DNA from: Mariaggregatimicrobium sp964498785
Lineage (GTDB): Bacteria > Zhuqueibacterota > Zhuqueibacteria > Thermofontimicrobiales > Thiofontviventaceae
DNA length: 43,795 bases
Direction: 5' to 3'
Assembly (NCBI GenBank): GCA_964498785.1
Contig: CAZCJL010000056.1
Location: 1 to 43,795 of the forward strand
Part shown: positions 17,107 through 24,846 of the stretch, piece by piece
How positions within the stretch are numbered: position 1 is the first letter of the stretch
How the letters are laid out: each line of letters opens with the position of its first letter
Program-made: the position numbers and the translations under genes
Notes under the pieces: model-generated
Told to the model about the DNA's origin: nothing
Database searches by the model: none
The model's input: the letters and a program-made list of their open reading frames with translations, nothing else

Positions 17107-17127
17107 AATGTATACATTAATGAATAC
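17098..17127 (+). promoter_or_regulatory. Probable double operator for the GntR/FCD regulator
   Basis: A perfect 14-bp palindrome ATACATTAATGTAT (17100-17113) overlaps a second, imperfect palindrome GTATACATTAATGAATAC (17110-17127). The shared core ATACATTAATG occurs twice, 12 bases apart. It covers the -10 region and lies 19-48 bases before the regulator start, as expected for autoregulation by the adjacent GntR-type protein. Confidence 0.75.
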
Positions 17128-17145
17128 ATAAAATAGCAGGACATT

Positions 17146-17793
17146 ATGAAAGAAGATATCGAAGACCATGTATACCGTGCTATTATAAAAATGATTCTGG
17201 ATAATCAACTAAAACCCGGTGATTTACTGCTTGAAACCGAATTAGCGAACAAATTGGAAGTCAGTCGCACTCCTGTCCGGCAAGCTCTCGGACGTCTGGT
17301 TGCACAGGGTTTTTTGGATAAGAAAAAGAAAAAAGGTTATCTGATTCCCCTGCCGGATGCAGAAGATGCAAAGCAGGTTTTTCTGGCAAGAGAAACCATC
17401 GAGGGACAAACTTCTTTTAACGCTGCCTTAAATGCGACACCAGCAGATATTGAAGAACTACTCTCCATTCAAAAAAAACAGGATGATGCGTTTCGGTTAA
17501 ATGATAAAGAGACCTATTCGTTGTTGAATGAACAATTTCATTTGGGTATTGCCAGGATGAGCAATAATAAATACCTTGAGCGATATTGTCATCATATCTT
17601 TTGGCGATCAAATACCTATATTTTCTTTTTTGATCGATATTACAGACCCAAGCCCATAAATGACGAAATGCATTTGACGCCGGAGCAACATAGCAACATC
17701 ATCGATGCGATTTCTAAAAAGGAAGCGGAGCTTGCAAAAAAATATATGATCGAGCATATTCAACATACTTATGCTGTATTATTCAAACCCTGA
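17146..17793 (+). CDS. GntR-family regulator, FadR/FCD subgroup
   Basis: The 215-residue protein has an N-terminal winged helix (about 8-68) with the GntR signature KPGDLLLETELANKLEVSRT then PVRQALGRLVAQGFL. The C-terminal all-helical FCD domain (about 75-210) should bind a carboxylic acid or amino-acid-like ligand. Its metal-ligand His residues are visible as H132 (NEQFHLGI), H182 (EQHSNII) and H204 (IEHIQHT); the usual Asp is replaced by Asn128. AGCAGGA lies before the ATG. It stands first in a co-directional series, with an operator-like palindrome at its promoter, so it probably controls itself and the enzyme and transporter genes behind it. Confidence 0.92.
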   Translation: MKEDIEDHVYRAIIKMILDNQLKPGDLLLETELANKLEVSRTPVRQALGRLVAQGFLDKKKKKGYLIPLPDAEDAKQVFLARETIEGQTSFNAALNATPADIEELLSIQKKQDDAFRLNDKETYSLLNEQFHLGIARMSNNKYLERYCHHIFWRSNTYIFFFDRYYRPKPINDEMHLTPEQHSNIIDAISKKEAELAKKYMIEHIQHTYAVLFKP

Positions 17794-17809
17794 ATAAAGA
17801 GGATATTTG

Positions 17810-19036
17810 ATGGCAAAAGATAAAATAGTTATTTTAGGCTTCGGCATGCAGGGCAAAGCTGCATTATATGATATTCTTAATAAATGCGATACTGAATCAA
17901 TCATTGTCGCTGATAGTTCTCCTGGTTTACAAAGTGATCTAAGCGAGTACCCGGTGAGCAAAGTTACAGTTGTAAATATCGATGCAACCAAAGAACATCA
18001 GTTGCTTAGCCTTATGAAAAATGCATCGATTGTCATTGATGCGCTTCCGGGCAAATTTGCTTTTGACATTGCACGCATTGCGGTAGAAGCCGGGGTACAT
18101 CTCGTGAGCAGTATGTACTATATCAATCCGTTGGAAAAAGAATCTGCCAAAATTGAACGCCTTAAGCAGCGGCTGGCTCAGATTGATAAACAGGCACAAA
18201 GCAAGGCGATCACTATATTGCCTGAATTCGGTCTGGATCCGGGAATCGATCTGGTGCTGGGAGCACAAGCTCTATCCGAATTCGACTCAGTCGATGAATT
18301 CAATTCTTATGGAACCGGATTACCGGTGGGGCAATCAGCCAATAATCCTATTAAATACCGATTTAGCTGGTCTGTTCCGGGAGTGATGCGCGCTTACAAA
18401 AGACCTGCAAGAATTATTCAGAATGGAAATGAGGTTGAAATAGACGGGCTGGAAATATTTGCACCTGAAAATCGCCACTTGTTAGAAATCGAAGAACTTG
18501 ACGTACCGCTGGAATGTTATCCGAACGGAAACAGCACTTATTACGCCGAACTTTTTGGTATCAGAAATTCCATCAGGAAAATGGGACGATATGCATGCCG
18601 CTATCCGGGTCACTGCGACTATTGGCACATAATGGCAAAAAGCGGATTTTTAAACGACGAACCTCTCCGGTTCGGATCAGCCTCGGTTGCGCCAATAGAA
18701 TTTACGACCGCGTTGCTTGATTCTCAAGAACAATTTCACTACGGTGAAAGGGATATGGATTTTGCTATGGTGCGTATCGACATGGTGGGATATGCAAAAA
18801 ATAAAAAAAAGCGAATTATCTATCAGCTTTTCGATAAACGAGATTCTGTAACAGGATTTACTGCCATGCAAAGGACAGTTGGCTTCATGATGGGTATGGG
18901 AGCACGGTTTATACTGAAAGGTATGATCGCTAAAAAAGGTCTCATTTCACCGATAGACATCCCCTATGAAATGTTGGAAAACGAGTTGAAACAATATGGC
19001 ATGAAAATATCACGACAGGAAATTTTACTATCATGA
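17810..19036 (+). CDS. Saccharopine dehydrogenase / lysine 6-dehydrogenase-like oxidoreductase
   Basis: The 408-residue product has an N-terminal Rossmann fold with the dinucleotide motif ILGFGMQGKAAL (near residues 8-19), followed by VIDALPGKFAFDIARIAVEAGVH, typical of the saccharopine dehydrogenase family. The catalytic-domain motif LPEFGLDPGIDLVLG matches the LPxxGLxPG block of lysine 6-dehydrogenase-type enzymes. It would oxidise or reductively form a secondary or primary amine of an amino acid using NAD(P). The ATG at 17810 follows AAGAGG at a good distance; a TTG directly before it is less likely. The gene lies 16 bases after the regulator and overlaps the next gene by four bases. The substrate is unknown; lysine, ornithine or an opine are guesses. 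Confidence 0.85.
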   Translation: MAKDKIVILGFGMQGKAALYDILNKCDTESIIVADSSPGLQSDLSEYPVSKVTVVNIDATKEHQLLSLMKNASIVIDALPGKFAFDIARIAVEAGVHLVSSMYYINPLEKESAKIERLKQRLAQIDKQAQSKAITILPEFGLDPGIDLVLGAQALSEFDSVDEFNSYGTGLPVGQSANNPIKYRFSWSVPGVMRAYKRPARIIQNGNEVEIDGLEIFAPENRHLLEIEELDVPLECYPNGNSTYYAELFGIRNSIRKMGRYACRYPGHCDYWHIMAKSGFLNDEPLRFGSASVAPIEFTTALLDSQEQFHYGERDMDFAMVRIDMVGYAKNKKKRIIYQLFDKRDSVTGFTAMQRTVGFMMGMGARFILKGMIAKKGLISPIDIPYEMLENELKQYGMKISRQEILLS

Positions 19037-19785
19037 AAGGCAGAACTGACAGCAAAATTGCTCCTATCGTAGGGATACTTGGTTGGGATAAGAAAAGCAA
19101 TGACACATTAGAGCAGTTAGAATCAATTCCCGGTAATATTTCTCATCCGGACACATTCAGCTTTCCGGTGATGTATAAGGAAGTTCCGGGAGCCTGCTAT
19201 CAAACTGTCGTTGTTAATCCGGACAAAGATGTGCTCGATGAGATGATTAAAACTGCCAGAATGATGGAACAAGCCGGTGTACATGCAATCATGGGGAATT
19301 GCGGATTTGATGCGCTTTTTCAGTGCGATTTGGCAAAGGCTGTGCATATCCCTGTATTTACATCCAGTTTGTTGCTGGCGCCACTTGTATATCGTATGTT
19401 CGGGACAGATCAAACAATTGGAATCATCACGGCTGACAAGCCTTTTCTTACGAAAAAACATCTGCAGGCAGTCGGAATAACAGATGAAATTCCGATTTGC
19501 ATAAAGGGGCTCGACAAAACAGATGAGTTCCAAAAAATTCGTTCTGATATAAACGCTACTTTGGATGTGGGCAAACTGGAAAAACAAGTGTTGCATCTGG
19601 CAGAAGAAATGGTTCGCGGGCACACACCAATTGTCGCAATTGTTCTGGAATGCACAGATCTGCCGCCTTTTGCAGCGGCAATTCGAAAATCCACCGGACT
19701 GCCGGTTTTCGATATAGTGACTTTGGCGCACATGGTTTATGAAGCAATTTCAGGAAATCGATGGTTACACTCTTCAAATAAATAA
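19033..19785 (+). CDS. Asp/Glu/hydantoin racemase-superfamily protein
   Basis: The 250-residue protein resembles the cofactor-independent Asp/Glu/hydantoin racemase superfamily. The two catalytic Cys candidates are Cys90 in MGNCGFDA and Cys207 in LECTDLPP, each in the expected place of its half-domain. IGIITADKPFLTKKHLQ marks the central strand. Such enzymes interconvert D and L amino acids or act as related isomerases or lyases. The start codon overlaps the stop of the preceding dehydrogenase (ATGA), which implies tight co-translation. The 35 bases after it lead to a transporter gene. The pairing with a dehydrogenase suggests that one stereoisomer is imported and the other is consumed. The substrate is not defined by sequence. 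Confidence 0.85.
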   Translation: MKGRTDSKIAPIVGILGWDKKSNDTLEQLESIPGNISHPDTFSFPVMYKEVPGACYQTVVVNPDKDVLDEMIKTARMMEQAGVHAIMGNCGFDALFQCDLAKAVHIPVFTSSLLLAPLVYRMFGTDQTIGIITADKPFLTKKHLQAVGITDEIPICIKGLDKTDEFQKIRSDINATLDVGKLEKQVLHLAEEMVRGHTPIVAIVLECTDLPPFAAAIRKSTGLPVFDIVTLAHMVYEAISGNRWLHSSNK

Positions 19786-19820
19786 ACCTTTTGGCAGACA
19801 GATCACGGAGGGAAGAGATA

Positions 19821-21248
19821 ATGCCTGTTACAGCAGACCCGGGAATTCTATCAATAGTGCCGGTCTCATTAGCTCTGATATTGGCTTTTTATACAAAAGA
19901 TGCTGTTTTTTCGTTGACGATAGGATGCATTGCCGGGGTGGTAATTGCCGGCTTTGATCCTGTTACCGGTCTTTCGCAGCTATTTCAGGAAGCGCTTGGA
20001 AATAAGGATTTTATATGGGTACTAATGATTGAAATTGCTGTAGGAATACTGATTGCATTTTATATTCGTTCAGGGGTGATTTCTGCGTTTAGCCAGTGGG
20101 CTTCCCATAAAATTCGCTCACGAAAAGCAGCGGCAGGCTTTGGCTGGATAATGGGGTTGTTTGTTTTTTTTAGCGATTATTTCAGTCCTCTTTTTAGCGG
20201 TCCCATTGTCAAACCATTAACCGATCGTTACAAAATTTCCCGGGAAATGCTTGCCTATTTGCTGGATTCCGGCAGTGCACCGGTTTGTACTCTTATTCCT
20301 TTGAGTGGCTGGGCAGTATTTGTGGCAGGGCTGTTAAAAGGCTATGGCCCGATTAATACTGTACAAGACGGTATGTCGGTTTTTATTCAATCGATTCCTT
20401 ATAACTTTTATGCATGGTTCGCTGTTATTTTGGCGGGTCTCGTCGCGTTTGGTATTGTACCAAATTTTGGAGCTATGAAAAAAGCAGAATCGCGAGCTTT
20501 AATTGAAGGAAAAGTCATACGAGATGGCGCCACACCGCTGACAGGGAAAGAAATGGACCTCATAAAATCTGAAACAAACCGACAAGCAAATCTTTTTTTC
20601 TACCTGATAGTTCCGGTCATCATAATCATCAGTATTTCTCTGGGTACTTTTTTTGTTGTACAATCACCAAAAATTCTGGAAGCATTTTTTGCAGCAGTCA
20701 TTTATATGGCAATTGCGATGAGTATTGGTCGATATTTTAAAAATGTAAAAGAAGGAATGGACACAGCGACAAACGGGATAAAAGCAGTTTTACCCGCAAT
20801 TCTTATTCTGGCAATGGCTTATTGTATAAATACTATCTCACGCGCTCTCGGTGCGCAGCAATTTATTATTTCAATTACAGAGACATGGATGACGTCGTTT
20901 ATGTTACCTGTCATTGCATTTATCACAGGAGGTTTAATCTCATTCTTCACCGGAACCGCCTGGGGCACTTATGCGATATTGATTCCTTTTGTATTGCCGA
21001 TTGCAATGAATTACTCCCACAATACACTTCATCCGTTCGTATTTCTTACCATTGGCGCCACGATTAGCGGAGGCATAATTGGTGATCATTGTTCGCCAGT
21101 ATCCGATACAACATGCCTTTCATCCTTTGGCGCAGGATCAGACCATATTGATCATGTAAGGACTCAATTGCCGTATGCTCTTGTGAGTGGTGCAATTGCA
21201 GCAATTATGTTTTTAATTCTCGGATTTATATTTGTTAATAATAAATAA
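19821..21248 (+). CDS. NhaC-family secondary transporter (Na+/H+ antiporter-like)
   Basis: The 475-residue product is a polytopic inner-membrane protein of the NhaC/ion-transporter superfamily with about 11-12 hydrophobic segments. Family-typical stretches include VFFSDYFSPLFSGPIVKPL near residue 110, LLDSGSAPVCTLIPLSGWA near 145, ISFFTGTAWGTYAILIPF near 370, and GATISGGIIGDHCSPVSDTT near 410. In several characterised relatives these proteins exchange Na+ or H+ for organic solutes, so here it may import or exchange the amino-acid substrate of the two preceding enzymes. GGAGGGAAG precedes the ATG at 19821, which I prefer over the open frame from 19791. It is followed after 36 bases by a secreted-protein gene with its own strong ribosome site. 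Confidence 0.88.
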   Translation: MPVTADPGILSIVPVSLALILAFYTKDAVFSLTIGCIAGVVIAGFDPVTGLSQLFQEALGNKDFIWVLMIEIAVGILIAFYIRSGVISAFSQWASHKIRSRKAAAGFGWIMGLFVFFSDYFSPLFSGPIVKPLTDRYKISREMLAYLLDSGSAPVCTLIPLSGWAVFVAGLLKGYGPINTVQDGMSVFIQSIPYNFYAWFAVILAGLVAFGIVPNFGAMKKAESRALIEGKVIRDGATPLTGKEMDLIKSETNRQANLFFYLIVPVIIIISISLGTFFVVQSPKILEAFFAAVIYMAIAMSIGRYFKNVKEGMDTATNGIKAVLPAILILAMAYCINTISRALGAQQFIISITETWMTSFMLPVIAFITGGLISFFTGTAWGTYAILIPFVLPIAMNYSHNTLHPFVFLTIGATISGGIIGDHCSPVSDTTCLSSFGAGSDHIDHVRTQLPYALVSGAIAAIMFLILGFIFVNNK

Positions 21249-21284
21249 TGAACGAATTAATAATTTTAGAGGAGAATGTAGACA

Positions 21285-23090
21285 ATGAAAAAGTTCAAAA
21301 TTCCATTTAGTTTATTAGCCTGTTTTCTATTTATTTTTGGTTCGAAAAATTTATTTCCACAAGATTTACCTGTTTTTCACATTGTTGATAATGAGAGTAT
21401 TGGATTAACACCAACAATTTATGAAAAGTTCGGCGTTGCAGTTGCTGACTTTGATAGAAATGGATTTCCTGATATTTGTTGTACGCGCTGGCAAGGTGTC
21501 GGATATAGTCGCATATTTTTAAATAATGACGGCGTATTTCAAGACATCACATCTCAAACTCCTATTGAGCAAATTGAAAGTTCACAAGAGGGTCGACGAA
21601 CTTATACTCCACTTTGGGTTGACTATGATAATGACGGTGACAAAGATTTATGTTTCAGTACAGTAACTACCTTTCACTTACTACGAAATGATAATAATAA
21701 TTTTACAGATGTTGCGCACGAAATTGGATTAGTAAGTTATAAACCATCGGGATTTATTGCTGAATGGGACGTACATCCCGGAGCCTGGGCTGATTTTGAT
21801 TTGGATGGCGATCTCGATTTTGTTGCGAGTCAATTGAATAATCCGAATTTATATTTATTTCGTAATGATGGTGATCTATTCACAAATGTAGCAACTGAGG
21901 CTGGACTTGATAACACGGATATGACTCAATCCTGGAGCCTGACCTTCGAAGACGTCGATTTAGATGGAGATGTTGATCTGTATAGTAAAAATACTTTCTA
22001 CTTTAATGAAAACGGATTTTTCAAAGATGCAACAGAACAGGTTGGAATCAGTGATGAGATTGTTACCAATTATCGGGAAATGTTCGATTATGATAATGAT
22101 GGAGATCTGGATTATATCAAAGTTAGCTCGGATTATTCCGATGAGCCGACGGTTCAATTGTGGGAGAATCAAGGCGGAACTTTTTCGGACGTCAGCGAAG
22201 ATGCTGCTCTTACAGTTATCACTAATTCGACACGAGCTATTTCCATTGGTGATTTTGATAATGATGGCGATCAAGATGTATTCGTTCACAATAACGTTAT
22301 GGAAGATATTGACCTGCTTTTATTAAATGAAGAAATCGAACAGGGCGACCGAGTCTTTGTTGATATCGCAGATATGGTGGGAATTACTGTACAAGGTGAT
22401 CGTAAGGGTGCTGCTTTTATGGATTATAACATGGATGGCTTTTTGGATATTTATATGGCAACAGCAACAATGAATCATATTTTGTATTACAATGAAGGAA
22501 ATGATAATAATTGGCTTGGAATAATCTTGGAAGGCACAATATCAAACCGGGATGCAATTGGATGTTTGGTTACTTTATATACCGGTGATAAAATTCAAAT
22601 TCGTACCCAAAAGTGCGGGAATCATGTTGCCAATCAGGATAATCCATATATCCATTTTGGTATCGGTCAAGCAACAAAGGTTGATTCTGTGGTGACTCGA
22701 TGGCCGTTGGGCATTCGACAGGTATTAATTAATCCTGCGATAAACCAGTATCACAATGTGAAGGAGTCAGAAGTCTCTGCTGTTAGTGAAATTAAGAATC
22801 CGAATAAGCCTGTCTCCTTTGATTTAGCTCAAAATTATCCCAATCCATTCAATCCTCAAACACAAATTAATTTTTCAGTCGGAGAGAAGGGCTTTGTTTC
22901 ATTAGATATTTACAATTTAATGGGAATAAAAGTAGCAACAATTGCCAATGGAGTTTATAATATTGGTCATTATAGTGTTGTTTGGGACGGAAAAGATCAG
23001 GCCGGAAAGGCAGTATCAAGCGGAGTCTATATGTATCGCTTGAAAACGGCTGATCGTAATCTAACAAAGAAAATGATGCTGATTCAATAA
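21285..23090 (+). CDS. Secreted FG-GAP/VCBS repeat protein with ASPIC/UnbV and FlgD-like C-terminus
   Basis: The 601-residue product has a signal peptide (to about NLFPQ) and is exported. Residues about 45-405 carry many FG-GAP/VCBS-type Asp-rich calcium loops, for example ADFDRNGFPD, DYDNDGDKD, DFDLDGDLD and DVDLDGDVD, forming a beta-propeller. About 420-495 is an ASPIC/UnbV domain (NWLGIILEG, GDKIQIRTQKCG, HFGIGQATKVDSVVTRWP). The last 85 residues are a FlgD-like sorting module with NYPNPFNPQTQINF and SGVYMYRLK. AGAGGAGAA precedes the ATG. Base use is more AT-rich than in the GH genes. It may bind a polymer or another secreted protein; no enzymatic motif is seen. Confidence 0.9.
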   Translation: MKKFKIPFSLLACFLFIFGSKNLFPQDLPVFHIVDNESIGLTPTIYEKFGVAVADFDRNGFPDICCTRWQGVGYSRIFLNNDGVFQDITSQTPIEQIESSQEGRRTYTPLWVDYDNDGDKDLCFSTVTTFHLLRNDNNNFTDVAHEIGLVSYKPSGFIAEWDVHPGAWADFDLDGDLDFVASQLNNPNLYLFRNDGDLFTNVATEAGLDNTDMTQSWSLTFEDVDLDGDVDLYSKNTFYFNENGFFKDATEQVGISDEIVTNYREMFDYDNDGDLDYIKVSSDYSDEPTVQLWENQGGTFSDVSEDAALTVITNSTRAISIGDFDNDGDQDVFVHNNVMEDIDLLLLNEEIEQGDRVFVDIADMVGITVQGDRKGAAFMDYNMDGFLDIYMATATMNHILYYNEGNDNNWLGIILEGTISNRDAIGCLVTLYTGDKIQIRTQKCGNHVANQDNPYIHFGIGQATKVDSVVTRWPLGIRQVLINPAINQYHNVKESEVSAVSEIKNPNKPVSFDLAQNYPNPFNPQTQINFSVGEKGFVSLDIYNLMGIKVATIANGVYNIGHYSVVWDGKDQAGKAVSSGVYMYRLKTADRNLTKKMMLIQ

Positions 23091-23138
23091 AACCGGATCG
23101 TTATAACAAAGATAATTTGAGCGGAAAGGAACAGTAGA

Positions 23139-24659
23139 ATGAAAGTTAGGTTTATTGGAGTTTTCTTTTTTCTGATGTATTGGAGCATTGCCCTAAATAC
23201 ACTTATCGCACAAGATATACTTGATCACAAGGTTGTCCTTGATGAGCACGGAAAATTGCAACCGTGGACAACCTATGATAATATTTTTGAATGGAGCATG
23301 AATTTCATAAAATACTGTCCCACAAGTCGCACGATTTATGGAGATGATCCGCTGTTTCTGATCACCTCAAGCCTGGATCCCAACGGGCGTAGCGGGCGAA
23401 ACCAGAATAACCAGGGGAGCAATGTTTATTGGGCTGTGGAAACCCTGCGAAAGTATTACGCCTATACCGGCGACAGTGAAGCTTATGCTCCAATTAAATT
23501 GCTTTTAGATCGGGTTCTGTACTATCACACACCGGATGATTGGACATGGGCAAATGTACCGCGTACTCAAGATAACAGCCCTGATGGTGAATATACAGAT
23601 GAATGGTCCGGCGTTGACAAGATATGCATGGTGGCGCTTGGATATATTAATTATTTCAAGCTGACAGGCGAAACGAAATTCAGTGATGCAGCTATCACTA
23701 TTGCCAACACTGTGATAAAACATGTCAAAACCGGCGACAAAATGATTTCTCCTTTACCTTACAGGGTGAATCTCCGCACCGGGCAAATTTTGGATCCATA
23801 TACTTCGAATATGATTTTCGCAGTCAGATTATTTGATGAAATGATAGAAGGTAATTATCCGGTTAACAAGAAAATATTCAAAGAGAAAAGGGATTTGATT
23901 TGGAATTGGATATTGAAATTTCCGATTCAGAATAATGAATGGTCAGGTTATTATGAAGACGTTCCAAAAGATTATGAGCGTGTCAATCAGCAAAATCCAA
24001 TGGAAACTGCGCGTTACATGATGCAAAATTCAGATGTGGTTTCGGATTATAAAACGTATGTACCTGCGCTACTTGATTGGGTAGAAAATCTGTTTGGACA
24101 AACTACACACTGGGGAGCAAGAAGCATTCGAGAACAAATCGGATGTTATCTGGAAATGGGTAGTCATACTGCCCGATACGCATCAATAGCAGCAATGTGG
24201 TTTGGAAAAACAAATGATCTTGAATACAGAGAAGAAGCAAGAGCCTCATTCGCTATTTCAATTTATTCAGCATTCACGAATTACTCCTGGGATAAAGTCG
24301 GAGTTAACCGAACCGGGATTGGGTACGAACGCCCCTGGTTCTCGGATTCATATTTTGATTATCTGTCACACATTTTTGATGGTCTGGCTGAATTGCCAGA
24401 GATGGTTCCTGAAGGCACAAACCACATTACTTATTCAAGTTCGGTAATTACTGATGTGACGTATTCGCCTGAGAAAATCGAATATTCCGCATTTGACTCG
24501 AACGGAGAAGAAATTCTAAAGTTAAATTTTGAACCAAAAGTCTATGTTGATAATAGACTTCTTGAGAAATCAAATTGGAAATTTGGTGAGTATCGGGGCG
24601 CTAAAAATATTTTGAGGATTACTCGGGAAAATTCAAACCATATAGTTATAAAAGAGTAA
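23139..24659 (+). CDS. Secreted all-helical protein of unknown function, (alpha/alpha)6-like
   Basis: The 506-residue protein has a signal peptide ending near LIAQD. The body is rich in helices and aromatic residues with motifs such as NQGSNVYWAVETLRKYYAYT, EWSGVDKICMVALGYI and GSHTARYASIAAMWFG. This spacing of paired helices is typical of (alpha/alpha)6-barrel enzymes such as glucuronyl epimerases, lyases and unsaturated glycosyl hydrolases, but I cannot assign a family. A small beta domain seems to follow from about 425. It lies 48 bases after the FG-GAP gene with GGAAAGGAAC before its ATG, so the two are probably expressed together. No FlgD-like tail is present. Confidence 0.7.
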   Translation: MKVRFIGVFFFLMYWSIALNTLIAQDILDHKVVLDEHGKLQPWTTYDNIFEWSMNFIKYCPTSRTIYGDDPLFLITSSLDPNGRSGRNQNNQGSNVYWAVETLRKYYAYTGDSEAYAPIKLLLDRVLYYHTPDDWTWANVPRTQDNSPDGEYTDEWSGVDKICMVALGYINYFKLTGETKFSDAAITIANTVIKHVKTGDKMISPLPYRVNLRTGQILDPYTSNMIFAVRLFDEMIEGNYPVNKKIFKEKRDLIWNWILKFPIQNNEWSGYYEDVPKDYERVNQQNPMETARYMMQNSDVVSDYKTYVPALLDWVENLFGQTTHWGARSIREQIGCYLEMGSHTARYASIAAMWFGKTNDLEYREEARASFAISIYSAFTNYSWDKVGVNRTGIGYERPWFSDSYFDYLSHIFDGLAELPEMVPEGTNHITYSSSVITDVTYSPEKIEYSAFDSNGEEILKLNFEPKVYVDNRLLEKSNWKFGEYRGAKNILRITRENSNHIVIKE

Positions 24660-24803
24660 CTAAATAATTCAGGAGGAAAAGAAATAGATTATTATCACTG
24701 GCTGTTACTTTTTGGGTAATCTTGAAATTTGTCATAATGGCTTGACATGCTAAAGGCACAAAAAATTTAAAAATTCTATTTCTGCATAAATTTAGTATAC
24801 CGT

Positions 24804-24839
24804 CCGGAATGAATCGCTCCCTGTGCGCCTCTGGCGCAC
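24804..24839. repeat. Inverted-repeat partner and GCGCC palindrome downstream of the PAS kinase
   Basis: A perfect palindrome GTGCGCC-TCT-GGCGCAC occupies 24823-24839. The adjoining block 24804-24828, read on the minus strand, begins GCGCACAGGGAGCGATTCA and matches 30001-30023 with very few differences, in opposite orientation. The hairpin lies eight bases past the kinase stop and could also mark the end of the convergent transcripts, though a T-run is missing. Confidence 0.7.
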
Positions 24840-24846
24840 GTGCAAT

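Noticed and set aside
24823..24839. Classical Rho-independent terminator for the kinase
   Set aside because: The hairpin is strong, but there is no T-run on either strand, and the same palindrome type occurs away from gene ends.
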